The position numbers and the translations under genes were made by a program. A stretch of 64,000 nucleotides of DNA from Acanthacorydalis orientalis (lineage: Eukaryota; Arthropoda; Insecta; Megaloptera; Corydalidae), in contig CM068314.1 of assembly GCA_034766995.1 (NCBI GenBank), forward strand, positions 36,804,208 through 36,868,207, read 5' to 3'. Under the pieces are notes generated by a model that was not told the origin of the DNA, did not search any database, and saw only the letters and a list, made by a program, of their open reading frames with translations. Below, piece by piece: positions 10,834 to 22,980 of the stretch. Positions within the stretch are counted from its first letter, which is position 1. Every line of letters starts with the position of its first letter.

Positions 10834-11998
10834 CTTAAAAATCAAGTAATAAAGTATTTCGCATGTTTATGTTTTAGTATACAAAATATTTCTATTAAAA
10901 ATATTTTAAAATGTAAATCCTGGCTGTAACTTTTATCTTTGACTTGAGTGCAATAAACTGATTTTTTATCTCAAATAATAATTTAATGATAATTATATGC
11001 AAATATTCAAAATAAGTGTACTAAAAAGAAATAAGTTACAATTATTAATATTTCATATATTAACAAAAATCTGTTTTTAAATTAATTCCCTCCTGAAAAT
11101 TAATATTAGTGTGTAATAAAATATCTCAAATTATTCTTAAGAAAAAAAAATGTTACAAGTAAAAGATACAAATAAAATAAACTTTCCATTAAAATTACAA
11201 AATAATAAAATTCTTTCGAACAAAATGTTAATCGAAGATGAAAAGTAAATAAAAGTTATAAAAAATATACTTCTGTTATAACAAACTTTATATAACAGAA
11301 TTAATTAAGAAAATGAATCAAGTGTACATAAATAGTAAAAAATTAGTAATAATATACTCTTTTAACACGTACAGGATAAAACTAACCTTAGAATTATTAA
11401 TTTTAATAAGAAAATTCTACAATGTAACATACATTTCCATTAATACAGCTGAAACATAGTTACAAAAAAGCATATAAGTGTTAATTTTGTTTAAGTCTCT
11501 CAAAAGTTGAACGTTTCACAACGACCAGAAAATTAACAAAATTAAACTCGCATTGAAACTTTATAACGGTCGTTGAAATAGTTCCTTTAATGTTGATGTA
11601 ATTATATCTATTCTATTTAAGCTTTTCTTACATAGTAGTATTTTATTTCATCTAACAGAGTTTTATATATTCAGTTGGTTATTTCATGTATACGAAAAAA
11701 TGGAAAAATTTCACAATAAACTAAACGTTATGCTTTGATTCACATTTTTTTAATTAAACATTATAAAAAAAACATTTTGCTAATGCAAAACTCTGTTTTC
11801 TTGTTATTGTCATTCTAGTTATTATCATATTCATTGTAAAAAGAAACCTATCACGAATATCGTTATTTTAGACTTTGATTATCCACTATTGGCCGAATGA
11901 TTCTTCAACATTTTTAAATTGATGGAATCGGTGTTTTTTTTCTATATTTTCTAATACATTTTTTGATATTTTTATCTCACCCATTCACGGGTCTTTTC

Positions 11999-12138
<140 letters not shown>

Positions 12139-12752
12139 CGTATGTGAACGTATGTTTTCTTATTTGTTTAGACATTGATTTATTGATTGTAACAAATGTA
12201 TTTTTTATTCAATTTATCTTAAAGAACAAAATATATTTTTTCGAATGCATGAATTGAAAAGTAATATTGGAATATAGTTTGATTTTTTATCATTTGATTT
12301 CTATTTACCTGGAAATATAACATAAAAATGAACGAACATAATACAATTTTAACATATTTCTCTTTGGTAAAATTTATTTGTGATATACATTTTTTACTGA
12401 AAAATTTATTCAACTCAGAATGTATATTTATTTCAACGAATAGTTACTTATAACCGCTATGATCACTTACTGAGTCTAATTTCAACTCAAATTTAATAAG
12501 AAACACAACATTAAGTTTAAAAATATTATTTTAAATTAATAAATTGACAATTAATAAATGAAATCAAAATGAATAATTAAATATGTTATAGGTTGTAGTT
12601 GGGAAAAGAAATCATAATCAGTATCTTCCTTCTTTGATAATCTGTAATTAAATAAATATTTCAAACTTACACAATTTAACTATCCTATTTATTTTATATT
12701 TTGTATTTATCTTCTGTTATTCTTACTCTATTTTTTCAAACACACATAAAAA

Positions 12753-12755
<3 letters not shown>

Positions 12756-12784
<29 letters not shown>
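12756..12784. repeat. (TA)n, ~14 units
   Basis: Short TA run after aacgca. Confidence 0.97.
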
Positions 12785-13066
12785 CGATAGATAGAAAAAA
12801 AGTATATATAATTTTCATTAGTTGATATTTTTATAACATTTTAGATTGTTAATGAAAAATAATAAGTATAGTAAATGAAAAGAGCACAAATGAAATTCAT
12901 TTTTTCAGTGAAATAAAATTCATTTAAAAGAGGACTACAATATTAAAAAAAAAAAAACAAAAAATTAAAACTGACACTATAAAATATTTTTAATCAAACT
13001 CCATGTAAATTATGGAATGATATTTGGATCCAAGGTATAGTAGTGGGAATACAATTATGTTATTTA

Positions 13067-13067
13067 T

Positions 13068-13129
<62 letters not shown>
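13067..13129. repeat. compound (CA)n(TA)n
   Basis: About 10 CA units followed by ~21 TA units. Confidence 0.98.
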
Positions 13130-13299
13130 CTGAGCAAAAGAATATATAAAACATCACATATCACTAGAATAGAACATGAATCAGATTATTGTTCTAGTGA
13201 AAAAGAACAATCTCAACATAGAACACATCGAAATAAAGTACCACGTAGCAACAAAATAGAAAAAAAAAACATTGTTCGAGAACGATTTTGATATACATT

Positions 13300-13530
13300 G
13301 CCAAGAAGATAACTATTGTATTAAAATTTTTAGCTTTGCGCATAAGTTCTTTTCTGATGGTGCGGGGGAGAGATACAGCCTTGACGTATGTATCACAAGT
13401 TGATTTCTAGCCAGATCATTAGTGGACAAACCTAATACAAGTTGTCGTCTTTCCACTCGTAATAAAACAAAGCTAGATTTAAGTCTCGCATAAATAATTA
13501 TTTTTAAAATGTGTTGACAATTCATTTCAG
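13300..13530. other. moderate-GC segment, unrecognised
   Basis: A 70-codon minus frame (13313-13525) contains VERRQLVLGLSTNDLARNQL. No domain is recognised, no splice sites support it, and it could be chance. Confidence 0.2.
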
Positions 13531-13614
13531 CAAATTTTTCGTGTCTACACTTATTATTTCTTTAATTCAAGTCAGATAATATTTTTTTCACATAGGTACA
13601 TGTATACAAGAATT

Positions 13615-13636
13615 TCTCTCTCTCTCTTTATAAATT

Positions 13637-13733
<97 letters not shown>

Positions 13734-13791
13734 CACATATACATATATATACATATACACATATACACACACATATACATATATGTATATT
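13615..13791. repeat. complex TC / TA / TACA tract
   Basis: A short TC run, then TA interrupted once by C, then a decaying tail of tacatatacacata units. The open frames on both strands here are repeat artefacts. Confidence 0.96.
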
Positions 13792-16165
13792 CAATAAGAC
13801 AGATTTATAAGAAAGAAATTACTTAGTGCATGTTCGTTTATTTTGGTCAACTTTGAATAGAAATATTTACATAATAAAAAAATAAAGCCCTTTTAAAACA
13901 CTGAAATTTCAATACCATTTGTTTTAATTTATGAATCTTTATTTTTATACATCAACTCCAGTTCACTAATGTAAAAAAGTAAATATAAAGCGTGTTATGT
14001 AGCTTCTCAAATTAATTAGCTTTAAATAAATCCAAAATAAATTTCATTAAACAAAAAAATGCAGATGAAATGTTTTATAAATGTTTATATTCAGTAATTT
14101 CAGACACATAAGCTTGTTTATTTATCTTTTAGAAATTTACAGTGATAAAAAGATAGGGTGACCTTGATAAAATACTTTCTACTTGTAAGTTTATAATTGT
14201 GGCATATTTTTATATAAACTATGAAGTTGTCAAAGATTCAATTAGTAGGTGAATCAGTGAAAAAAAATGCTCTGATACATAAATCTCATACTATTTATAA
14301 AACTGAAAAAATATAGATAAACTTCTTTATTCTAAGGTTTCGATATGTTCCACATAATATTTATTTATTGGCAACGATTACATTGAAAATATGTACAAAA
14401 ACTTAAATTAATATTCATGTATAATAAAACAATAAGATAATAAATAGTTATCTATGAAATTTTATGGAACAATATGTCAAGCAAATATATTCTTGTATGT
14501 TTGAATTTAAATTCTCACATTTGCAATTTGATATATTCAATTCTAATTATGAACGACTATTATGACTGATTATTTTATTGTTGTCTGCGTTTCTCAATCG
14601 TATAAAAATCTTACCTATAAAAAATCATTGTTAACTGAAAATTTACAACGTAACCTACAAGAAATTATTACAAATATTTAAGTTATTAAATTTGAAATGA
14701 AAAACTACTTTGATATGTTTTTCTTATAAGAGTGACTATGAAATTAATTAATAATTTGAATAAACAAAATTGTTTGTTTTCAAGAAAAAGAATGTAAGAA
14801 TACTTGCAACAGGCAAAGTTCTTCATTGATTAAGAAATAAAAATAAAGATAGAAATTAAATGTAAGAAATTGAAATTCAATTCAACAAACGAGATATAAA
14901 AAACGATTAAAAATACCCGAGACATGAATTTACAACATAATTACAAATTCCTAGACGAGAACTAGTGTATATGCAAAACTATTTTCCAGCTTAGATTTTG
15001 TTCACAAACTGCATGTGGAGGTAATTAGTCCCATTATTGTAATCTGTGTAGAATTAAATACAAGTTCTGTAACCGTACAAAACTAGTAACAGAAATAGTT
15101 TTACGTATTTATTTAAGAGAATCTATCTTTATCTCGTGCATCTGCAATTTCAGCGTGCGCTGCTGTTGTCGTCGGAATTTAATCAGTCTGTTTGCTATTT
15201 TAGGTGGAACAAAACCACTAGAAAATGAAAATATTGACATAGTTGTGGGTGGGAAATTGTTTTCATGTCAACGACAAATATTAATTAATGGAAATTATGT
15301 GTACTGAATGATTATACCGTTCATATTTAGTTTATGATATTTACTTTTGTTAACAATCATTTTTGTTCACTAGACTTTTTTAATCGACATACGGTTATAT
15401 ATTTTTTTAAATTCAATTATTTTTTAAACACTGTTTTTAATAAAAAATTAAATTGCCTTTTTCAAAGAATGAATTTTTATAAAATTTTATATTTGTATAA
15501 TCCACAATGATAATGTGTTGATTTAATACATTTATAGACGTTTGTATATGAAACTAATAGATCAACCAAAAACGTATTTGTCGTATTTATAATCATTCTG
15601 AAAATATTTGATTCTGACGAAAAAAAATTAAACAAAAACTGGATTTTTATCATTTTCAAGATACTTTTTACTGTTATATCAGTAATGAATTTTAAACAAA
15701 TGTATTATATAAGTAATGTGTGAAAATACAATGATTATTACGCTAAATAAGTACGCCGTATGTAAATAAAATATAAAAAATAAAGCATGATTATTATATG
15801 AGTAATGCTCTTGTATTTCTAAATGACTTCTATAGAAATCATATTCAAAAAACAATAGCTGAAAATAAAAAACAAAATCTTAAAAAATATACGTCCCAAT
15901 CAATAGTTTTATTTATCAACTAATGAAATAAATTTCATGTAAATACCGAAATAATATTAATAAAATAACAAAGAAAAATATTTAACATCACTCACAATTA
16001 TATTTTTACGAAATAAGAACTTAATTTTATTAGATAAAAATATAAATATTTTCTATGGGAAAGTAGATAAATAAAAATCAATTCATTTAATTATTGTAAA
16101 TACAATTACTTATAAAAACATAAAAAACACACATGTACTAACGGAACTTCCAATAAACGTGCGCG
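13792..16165. other. AT-rich intergenic block
   Basis: No feature supported except a small less-AT-rich stretch at about 15120-15240 with a tgctattttag acceptor-like site. No frame follows it. Confidence 0.55.

Positions 16166-16169
<4 letters not shown>

Positions 16170-16236
<67 letters not shown>
16170..16236. repeat. (TA)n with CA end, ~30 units
   Basis: Perfect TA run to 16230, then CACACA. Confidence 0.98.
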
Positions 16237-16237
<1 letters not shown>

Positions 16238-16435
16238 GCATGTTCTATGTATCTATATAAAAATATACCCAAAAATAAACACAAAGCTAATGACAGTGCA
16301 AACGTGTCTTTATTCATTACGTTGTTACTGTACAGACAAAAAAAGCCAAAAAAAATACAAAAAAAAACGGAAAAATCCTTCACTATTAACTCGAGAGTTA
16401 TAAACGAACTAACGAAAAAAGGAATAGATGAGTGA

Positions 16436-16611
16436 ACAACAGTGAGCGGTAGCTGGTTGAATTATTGAGTAGCGAACGTAGGTCGCAGGTGTGATATAGG
16501 ACGCCCGTTGCTGACGTGAACGGACGCTAGATGCTACATGCGGGCGCGTTGGGCGTCGCGGCGTCCGTGGCGAACATCTGACACCATCAGTGACACACGT
16601 GCACTTATACA

Positions 16612-16612
<1 letters not shown>
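16436..16612. other. GC- and CpG-rich island
   Basis: One of the strongest composition contrasts in the window (cgggcgcgttgggcgtcgcg at its core). Short Arg/Ser-rich frames occur on both strands, so coding is not supported. Candidate promoter or foreign insert, bounded on the right by a TA tract. Confidence 0.4.

Positions 16613-16660
<48 letters not shown>
16613..16660. repeat. (TA)n, ~23 units
   Basis: Lies at the downstream edge of the 16.44-16.61 kb CpG-containing island. Confidence 0.98.
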
Positions 16661-16665
<5 letters not shown>

Positions 16666-16820
16666 GTCATACACATATGTACATACAGAATGGATACTGA
16701 AACACGTACGAATATTCACATGCGTTCATATGTGAAATTATTGACCATACGGACAGACGTTTAACGTATTATAGAATGACAAATGCAGGGCTATGTCGAT
16801 AATATTCAAACTGTCTGTAA

Positions 16821-16824
<4 letters not shown>

Positions 16825-16877
<53 letters not shown>
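16825..16877. repeat. (TA)n, ~26 units
   Basis: Perfect run 165 bases after the previous tract. Confidence 0.98.
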
Positions 16878-16880
<3 letters not shown>

Positions 16881-17279
16881 GCAAATCCTCTAATAATTTT
16901 TATTTATTATAATGTAAAAATATTCTATCGTTATCAATATATCAGTTATTTGTATTTTATTTTACTTTTAATTCATTAATTAAAAATAATGAGTCAAGAA
17001 AGTTGATTTCAAGAAAGTTAATAATATATTTATTTTGTTACTGATGAAGAGCGATTTATATTTATCTATAAAACTGATTTACCATAATATCTTCCCTTGT
17101 CTATTCAATGTTAATGATTTGTTTTACAATTATAAAGAATAAGAATTTTTTGAGGATATTTTTACTTTTATATATTGTGAAATATATTAACATATATAAC
17201 GTTTACGAAAAGTAATTATATATCAGTATAGTTAATGTAGTAATTGAAGAATAAAGTGATCAAATAAATAGACTTATAC

Positions 17280-17323
<44 letters not shown>

Positions 17324-18490
17324 AGTATACATTAAAATGAACAGTTGCAATACAATATGGAATTAAAATGACTACACAAAATAATTTCTATATTTATTAC
17401 TAATATTATCTTAAATCTGAAAAAATGATACCTGTATAAGAGATGAAATATATATATAATTAGTTAATTTGAATTATCACATACATCAAAAAAAAACCTT
17501 AACCTTTACAAGTCAAAATGAATATATTTTAGTATATAAAATGTTATTTCTTAATTAATTAAAGTATTATGCCCAAGTATAATTTTGTATTACATCTTGA
17601 GTAGACTTCATTGCAATCTTACAAGTTTTTTCTGCAAAACTTATTTTGTTGAATAGTATTAAGTTTTGTGAAAATATCTTAAATGTAAACTTTTTTAATA
17701 TAGTCAAGTATATAAGAGGGAATTTTTCGATAAAGTATGTAATAAAAGTTAATGAGCACGATTTAAATATTATAATTTTAGATACTATGCATAAATCAAA
17801 ACTATTGGAATACTGGATATAAGTTTGTTAAACGGACTGTAAAGAGTCAAAATAAAATGATCTATTGTAGATGTTAAGTCTTCATCCAAAATATGTTTCA
17901 TATTCTTTGAATGGCGATAACAACTACAAAGTTTTATGAATTATTATTATACACGTATATGTTTAATACATTTAAAGATGTATTTCAATACTACTTCAGC
18001 AAAGTATTATACTTTTTTTTAAAAAAAAATACAAAATGTACAAAAATAAAATAAGATAAAATATTGACTTATAGTCTTGAAATGAATTATCTAATTATTT
18101 GTTAATGTAAAATCGTTTATTTATATAAACATGTATACAAGTAATTATTGTTCTTCTATTCATATTATTTTGTATCAATCATGATACTAATTTTTTTGAC
18201 ATAATTTGATTTTTTTCTAAGGCTCACATTTAATCTCATAATATATTTTTAATAAATAAATATGTAAGCTAATAATAAACTGTGATCATTTTAATTTAAA
18301 ATTTTAATATCACTAAACCTTTTTATGTATCTCTATGTAAAAAAATATTCGGTAAAATTTCAACAAATTGGACAAAGAATTTTTAAAAAACTTTTGTATA
18401 AAAATATTATTAATATCACCCTAAGTTACACGAAAAATTATGATATTGTTATTATAACAACTACAATGAAATGTCTGACTAATCAAAACA
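16878..18490. other. AT-rich intergenic block
   Basis: Only the TA tract at 17.28 kb. The 60-codon plus frame at 18325-18507 is AT-driven. Confidence 0.6.
17282..17320. repeat. (TA)n, ~19 units
   Basis: Perfect run ending in gtaagtat. Confidence 0.98.
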
Positions 18491-18495
18491 ACTAC

Positions 18496-18608
18496 GTTGC
18501 AATATAACTGCAAGAGTGATTATATAGACATACTCACATATATATATATTTTATATATAAAATAAGTATGTTGCAATGTATATTCGAGAATGATTATATA
18601 GACATACT

Positions 18609-18620
<12 letters not shown>
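18496..18620 (+). repeat. 74-bp tandem duplication ending in TA tracts
   Basis: A unit starting gttgcaat at 18496 recurs at 18570. Both copies carry the identical core TGATTATATAGACATACT (18517-18534 and 18591-18608) and then enter a TA run. In the first copy the run is short and interrupted; in the second it expands into the long tract at 18612-18673. Confidence 0.85.

Positions 18621-18673
<53 letters not shown>
18612..18673. repeat. (TA)n, ~31 units
   Basis: Expanded tract at the end of the second copy of the 74-bp duplication; abuts the GC-rich insert at 18.7 kb. Confidence 0.98.
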
Positions 18674-18677
<4 letters not shown>

Positions 18678-18775
18678 ATACATCGATATTGAACAAATAT
18701 ACGTGATACGAGCAGGGGTGGAGCCCCGTCGACCTCGGTGAGCGTAGCGAGTAGGGGGTAGAGTCTCCCTGGTTA
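18674..18775 (+). repeat. GC-rich insert with TGAGCGTAGCGAGTAGG motif
   Basis: Immediately after a long TA tract comes a GC-rich stretch with the dyad ggggtggagcccc and the motif TGAGCGTAGCGAGTAGG at 18739-18755. A one-mismatch reverse complement occurs at 24565-24581, also beside a long TA tract, which suggests a shared dispersed repeat. Family not recognised. Confidence 0.45.
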
Positions 18776-19500
18776 TTAAAAAAATATTTATAATGAATTT
18801 AACATATGCATTTAACAAGACATATAGAAGTATTTTCAATTCTAACCACAACGGTTTCAGTTATGCATTAAATTTATATACAAAAAGAAAACACTGACAC
18901 ATGTTTTTAGAAAAAAATCAATTATACAATATTGGATGAATGTAATAAAAGTATGTATATGAACATTTCCAAAATCTTCGAAATGCTTTTATGAAAATCT
19001 GTATAATGTCAATCAACGTAAACTATTTAAAAATAATGAGTTTATTTGTATTTCATATTACAAAATTATATTTAAATTTGGTAAAAATACATAATTATAT
19101 TTTATATATTCTATTAACAAAAGTATTTAACATAATACTCACGAAAACAAAAACATTAAAAGAGATACTTGCAAATAATTAACAATCATTGTTAATAAAA
19201 ATGTTTCAATAACATTTCTTTCTGTAATATGTTACTTTTACAAAAATAGGATAGGAAAGACAACATTAATTGGTAATATGCTACAAAAATAAAAATGAAT
19301 GTAATTTACAATTTAATGAAAAAAATAATTAGTGAATGATTAAAATAAATTGAAAATTAATATACAAAATCTACCTTAATTAATTAACAAAGAGAAACAC
19401 GCTCGTGTCGTTAAAATATTTCGTTAATGGGTGAACATATCTGATTCAATTGATACATTTCATTTAAAATAACGTACATTTTTACGTGATACGGACTGTA
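18776..19500. other. AT-rich intergenic block
   Basis: The 63-codon frame at 18991-19182 is Leu/Ile/Lys-rich without recognisable motifs. Confidence 0.55.
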
Positions 19501-19642
19501 CGAAACATGAAACAAAAACAAAAAAAAATGTCTCACAAAGGACATGGTCCCTTCACGAATATCCAATTAGGAAAGAAATCAACCGAGCAGCCTTGGGGCT
19601 CATGTCCTTCTAAAGAAGTCAGGGAAAACTTTAATGGGGGCC

Positions 19643-19786
19643 TATAAAAAGCACCTTTACAGTTCACAGGGAGCGACGGGACCGTGAATATAAAGTAGGT
19701 GGGTGGTGTTTCACGGAAAAGAAATGTCCAAAGAGAATGTCAAAAGAAGTTTTGTCAGTTAGTGTCTCAAAAGGTGTGCGGTGAGT
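19643..19786 (+). promoter_or_regulatory. candidate core promoter and first exon (TATAAAAAG plus GTGAGT)
   Basis: TATAAAAAG at 19643-19651 is preceded by a GC stretch (gggggcc) and, ~70 bases upstream, by a CCAAT sequence (atatccaatta) and an imperfect dyad built from ggacatggtccc and catgtcct. An initiator-like TCAGTT lies at 19755. GTGAGT at 19781-19786, after gtgcg, is a strong 5' splice-site match. The island from about 19520 to 19790 stands out from AT-rich flanks. This is the most promoter-like stretch in the window, but the gene it would serve was not found. Confidence 0.35.
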
Positions 19787-19789
19787 CAA

Positions 19790-20681
19790 ATCAATAAAGA
19801 AATGTTAAATTGTTATTTACGTCACATGAAAATAAGTTATGTAACGTTTGAAAACTGTTCTCGTCTGTCAATGTGTTATTTTAGACTGCTTTTAAATTAC
19901 TTTTTCATTGATCTACATAACATTCACAACATGTTTTATATATCATTGATCGTAAGAAGTTTTTCAATTTTAAAAAGTTAATTTCATAATTTAACAACGA
20001 ATGAAAAATAAAATATAATAGATATTATTTTCAACTTAACTCTTATTTTTTATTATTATTATGAATAATATATAAATCTTTTAAAAATCCTGCAGAAAAG
20101 ATTATTAACATCACTGTTGTTTAACTCAATTACTTACTTTAAATAACAAACTGCAAATAATTTAAACATATGCTTGTCAATAACTTTAAAATAGTATATA
20201 TTAAATATTTTTTTAAACAGTACGTACTAATACGTAAACACAAATACTTTCAAAACTGATTTACCTCCTTCTTTAGGGATATAAATTGAAATTTTTACTC
20301 GTCTCCTTTTCAAAATTATTAAAATGGATTATTTCAGATTATTATATATTTAATTAAAAATAAATAAAATCCTACAATTATTATTCAAATTAATCGTTCA
20401 ATTGAACATTTCTGTTTCGAAATATTTTTCTATAATTGAATTGAATGGAAACATTTATTTAAAAAATTAAATTCTTTTTAAAAAAATAAAAAATAGAATT
20501 TTAAACTAAATCAAAAAGATATTTTTAATAATATTTTTTGGACACATTAATTATTTCCTCAAAACAATTCTAGTTGTATAACTTGCTTTTTTTAGAAATA
20601 TAAAAGTTTATGTATATAAAATCAATATTTAATTTAATGTATTATATATATATATATACACACATATATAAATACATATAC

Positions 20682-20727
<46 letters not shown>

Positions 20728-21090
20728 TGATATTTACAAGTAATTAAATTTTAAATTGTTTCAAAATAATCTCCAATTGTAATACAAAATTGATGCGCGT
20801 ATATAAATACACAATACAATTTAAATTGTTTTTTTTAAAAAAAAAATAAAAATAATGAATGATGATGTAATATCACTTTCAAACAAAAAAATGTGATCGG
20901 AAAATATATTATCATTTAGAATGCAGTGTTAAGAACCTAGAGAGAGAATTAATTCAATTTTCCGCAACATTCAGTTCACTATACATGTTATGTACCAGCA
21001 CATTTAATATATATCTTGACCATTAGAAAATATTGCTTCAGAAAATTTAAAATACACAAAAACACAAACATACCAAAAGCATTGCAAATG
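19790..21090. other. AT-rich block downstream of promoter candidate
   Basis: The plus frame at 19781-19981 begins at the putative donor site and is not a convincing exon. The rest is AT-rich with one compound microsatellite. Confidence 0.5.
20641..20722. repeat. interrupted (TA)n(CATA)n
   Basis: TA runs separated by tacacacatatataaatacatata units. Confidence 0.96.
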
Positions 21091-21246
21091 CACTCGTGCA
21101 TTTTGAGTTTATTTGTAGTGCATCGTAACATACGTTACAGATTAAATAATAGCTTGGGTATTAACTCGAAAGCAGACCAGTGGAGAGTATCCGCGATACT
21201 TAGCGCGTGGTTGTATACTCGCACGGGCTGTTTCATTAACAGTCCA

Positions 21247-21551
21247 TATAAATAACGCTAATCCAGATTAAAAGTCTCGCCGCAACCATCATTTCGCATA
21301 ATTTGCATAATCTTTAGTTAGAACCTAAAAGCTCAGATGGAAGGCGCAAATACACTCATACCTCTCACACAACGCCAGCGTCGAACAAAGTAGAACGAAC
21401 GAGACTCGGGTTTGGGTTAGTGGCTACCATAAAAAAGAATAACGATCAAGTCTATAGAATGGAGAATACGGAAGAAAAAAACCTTAAATAAACTATAATA
21501 CGTGCAAGCGAAGCTGAAGCGGGTGCAAGATATCTTAACGTAAGGGTGAGT
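21247..21551 (+). promoter_or_regulatory. candidate core promoter and first exon (TATAAATA plus tandem donor sites)
   Basis: TATAAATA at 21247-21254 follows a CpG-containing stretch (ccgcgatacttagcgcg). About 50 bases downstream are two tandem octamer-like motifs (tttcgcataa, atttgcataa). The region stays GC-rich until overlapping 5' splice-site matches GTAAGG (21540-21545) and GTGAGT (21546-21551). A first exon of ~260 bases is possible. The frames across it are broken, so it would be non-coding or a decayed locus. Confidence 0.28.
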
Positions 21552-21701
21552 GCCATCGGAGGGATGTTAGATAAACATTGATTTCCGGAGAAACACTATG
21601 TTGTAGTGTACAAGGCCATAGCGGATATAAAAAGCATGAAGGGTGAGCTTTTTAAAAACATAGATTATCGTCATCTTATTCAGAGTTTAGGTCAGTGGGT
21701 A
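21492..21701 (+). pseudogene. decayed frame with helix-turn-helix-like pattern
   Basis: One frame reads SEAEAGARYLNVRVSAIGGM, then LDKH, one stop at 21579-21581, then FPEKHYVVVYKAIADIK and on to a stop at 21702-21704. The spacing E.GA.YLNV..SAI..ML resembles the EAAR.LNVS.STI...L helix-turn-helix pattern of NUMOD1-like and similar DNA-binding modules, and it is followed by a short Y.V.YK strand. I do not recognise a family and cannot exclude chance. It overlaps the donor sites of the 21.25-kb promoter candidate, and both readings cannot be right. Confidence 0.2.
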
Positions 21702-22176
21702 TAGTTCATTTACATTCTACGAAAGCCAACGCAGGCAGTATTTTATTTTAAAAATTCCTCGTTATCAGTATTTTTATATTTTGTGAAAGGCAGAAGGCAT
21801 TATCATTCAGAATCGAAACCTTTTTTTACCACATTTTAAATAGTACATAAAAGTTAATTACGTATTCAAAAATAAATTTACAAAAACTGAATCCACAAAT
21901 ACACATATGCATGCCTACATATTTATGATCCCATATGGGTTTATATGCAGTATAGGCATATGGTATTACGTGTAAATGTGGATATAAGTTTATTGTTGAA
22001 ATGAAACATAAAAGAATCAAATCGTTTTACAAACAAAAAGTTTTTTTCGCATAAAAACTATTTTCTTTATTAATCTTAAAAATAAAGTATTCTAGGACAA
22101 CTATATCAAAATTTTCAACGTAGGCATCAAGAAAAATACTTTTGCATGACTTTAAAAAACATGAAAGTTAATGTTA

Positions 22177-22186
22177 CACACACACC

Positions 22187-22222
<36 letters not shown>
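22177..22222. repeat. compound (CA)n(TA)n
   Basis: Imperfect CA repeats (one CCC) followed by ~14 TA units. Confidence 0.97.
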
Positions 22223-22224
<2 letters not shown>

Positions 22225-22380
22225 AATTTGTATGTGTGTGTAATAATATGTACATAAAATTAGAATCATTTTACAGGATATTAATATTTATTAACATTAA
22301 AAATTTCTATAAAAAAAATCTAACTGTTGAATTATGATAAAAATACATGAAATTTAGTTTTTATATAACCTTGTACATAC

Positions 22381-22417
22381 TTGTATGTATATACATACAT
22401 ACATACATACATATATC

Positions 22418-22458
<41 letters not shown>

Positions 22459-22465
22459 TGTATGC

Positions 22466-22521
<56 letters not shown>

Positions 22522-22532
22522 GTATATATATA
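22381..22532. repeat. interrupted TA array with TG/CA punctuation
   Basis: GTATGTATA and CATA units, then blocks of (TA)7-11 separated by tatgta or tatgcata. The 84- and 64-residue frames here encode only Tyr-Ile repeats. Confidence 0.96.
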
Positions 22533-22619
22533 CATAACATGTTTAGTACCTTGTATACATATATTTCTCGCCTAGAAGCAACAGTAAAAATGAAAACATA
22601 GATCCGACGATTACGATTA

Positions 22620-22980
22620 CGTTGCTTTATGTTACTGTAAAATGGAACGAATACAGGCTGTAATCATTCAATTTCATTACCTTCCTCATGTTCAACAAAC
22701 ACGATACGCGACGTTAAGAAAATGTTAACGAAAATGCCGCGAGCAATGATGAAAAACATAAACACCGTATAACAAATACACACACGTGGTATGTTTTTGG
22801 CGCAAGCGTTGCTAAAAGAAAAATAGCACGGGGTTGTTTTCTTTCAATCTGAGGGCCGTTTGCCCCTACCGAGAGTCTAACAAATCACGCGTCCGTAATC
22901 TCGGTACACCGCGAGGAAACCATAAGGCGTCGGTGGCGCTCACCAGTGGCGGAGATCCGTGACCTTATTAAATAATAGGT
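22620..22980. other. higher-GC island
   Basis: CpG-containing stretch with GC-rich phrases such as gaccttattaaat upstream-flanked by gtggcgctcaccagtggcgg. No long frame and no recognised repeat. Possible regulatory region or fragment of an unrecognised element. Confidence 0.35.

Noticed and set aside
12219..12413. 64-codon minus-strand frame
   Set aside because: Lys/Ile/Phe-rich, AT-driven composition, with no domain, signal or splice context.
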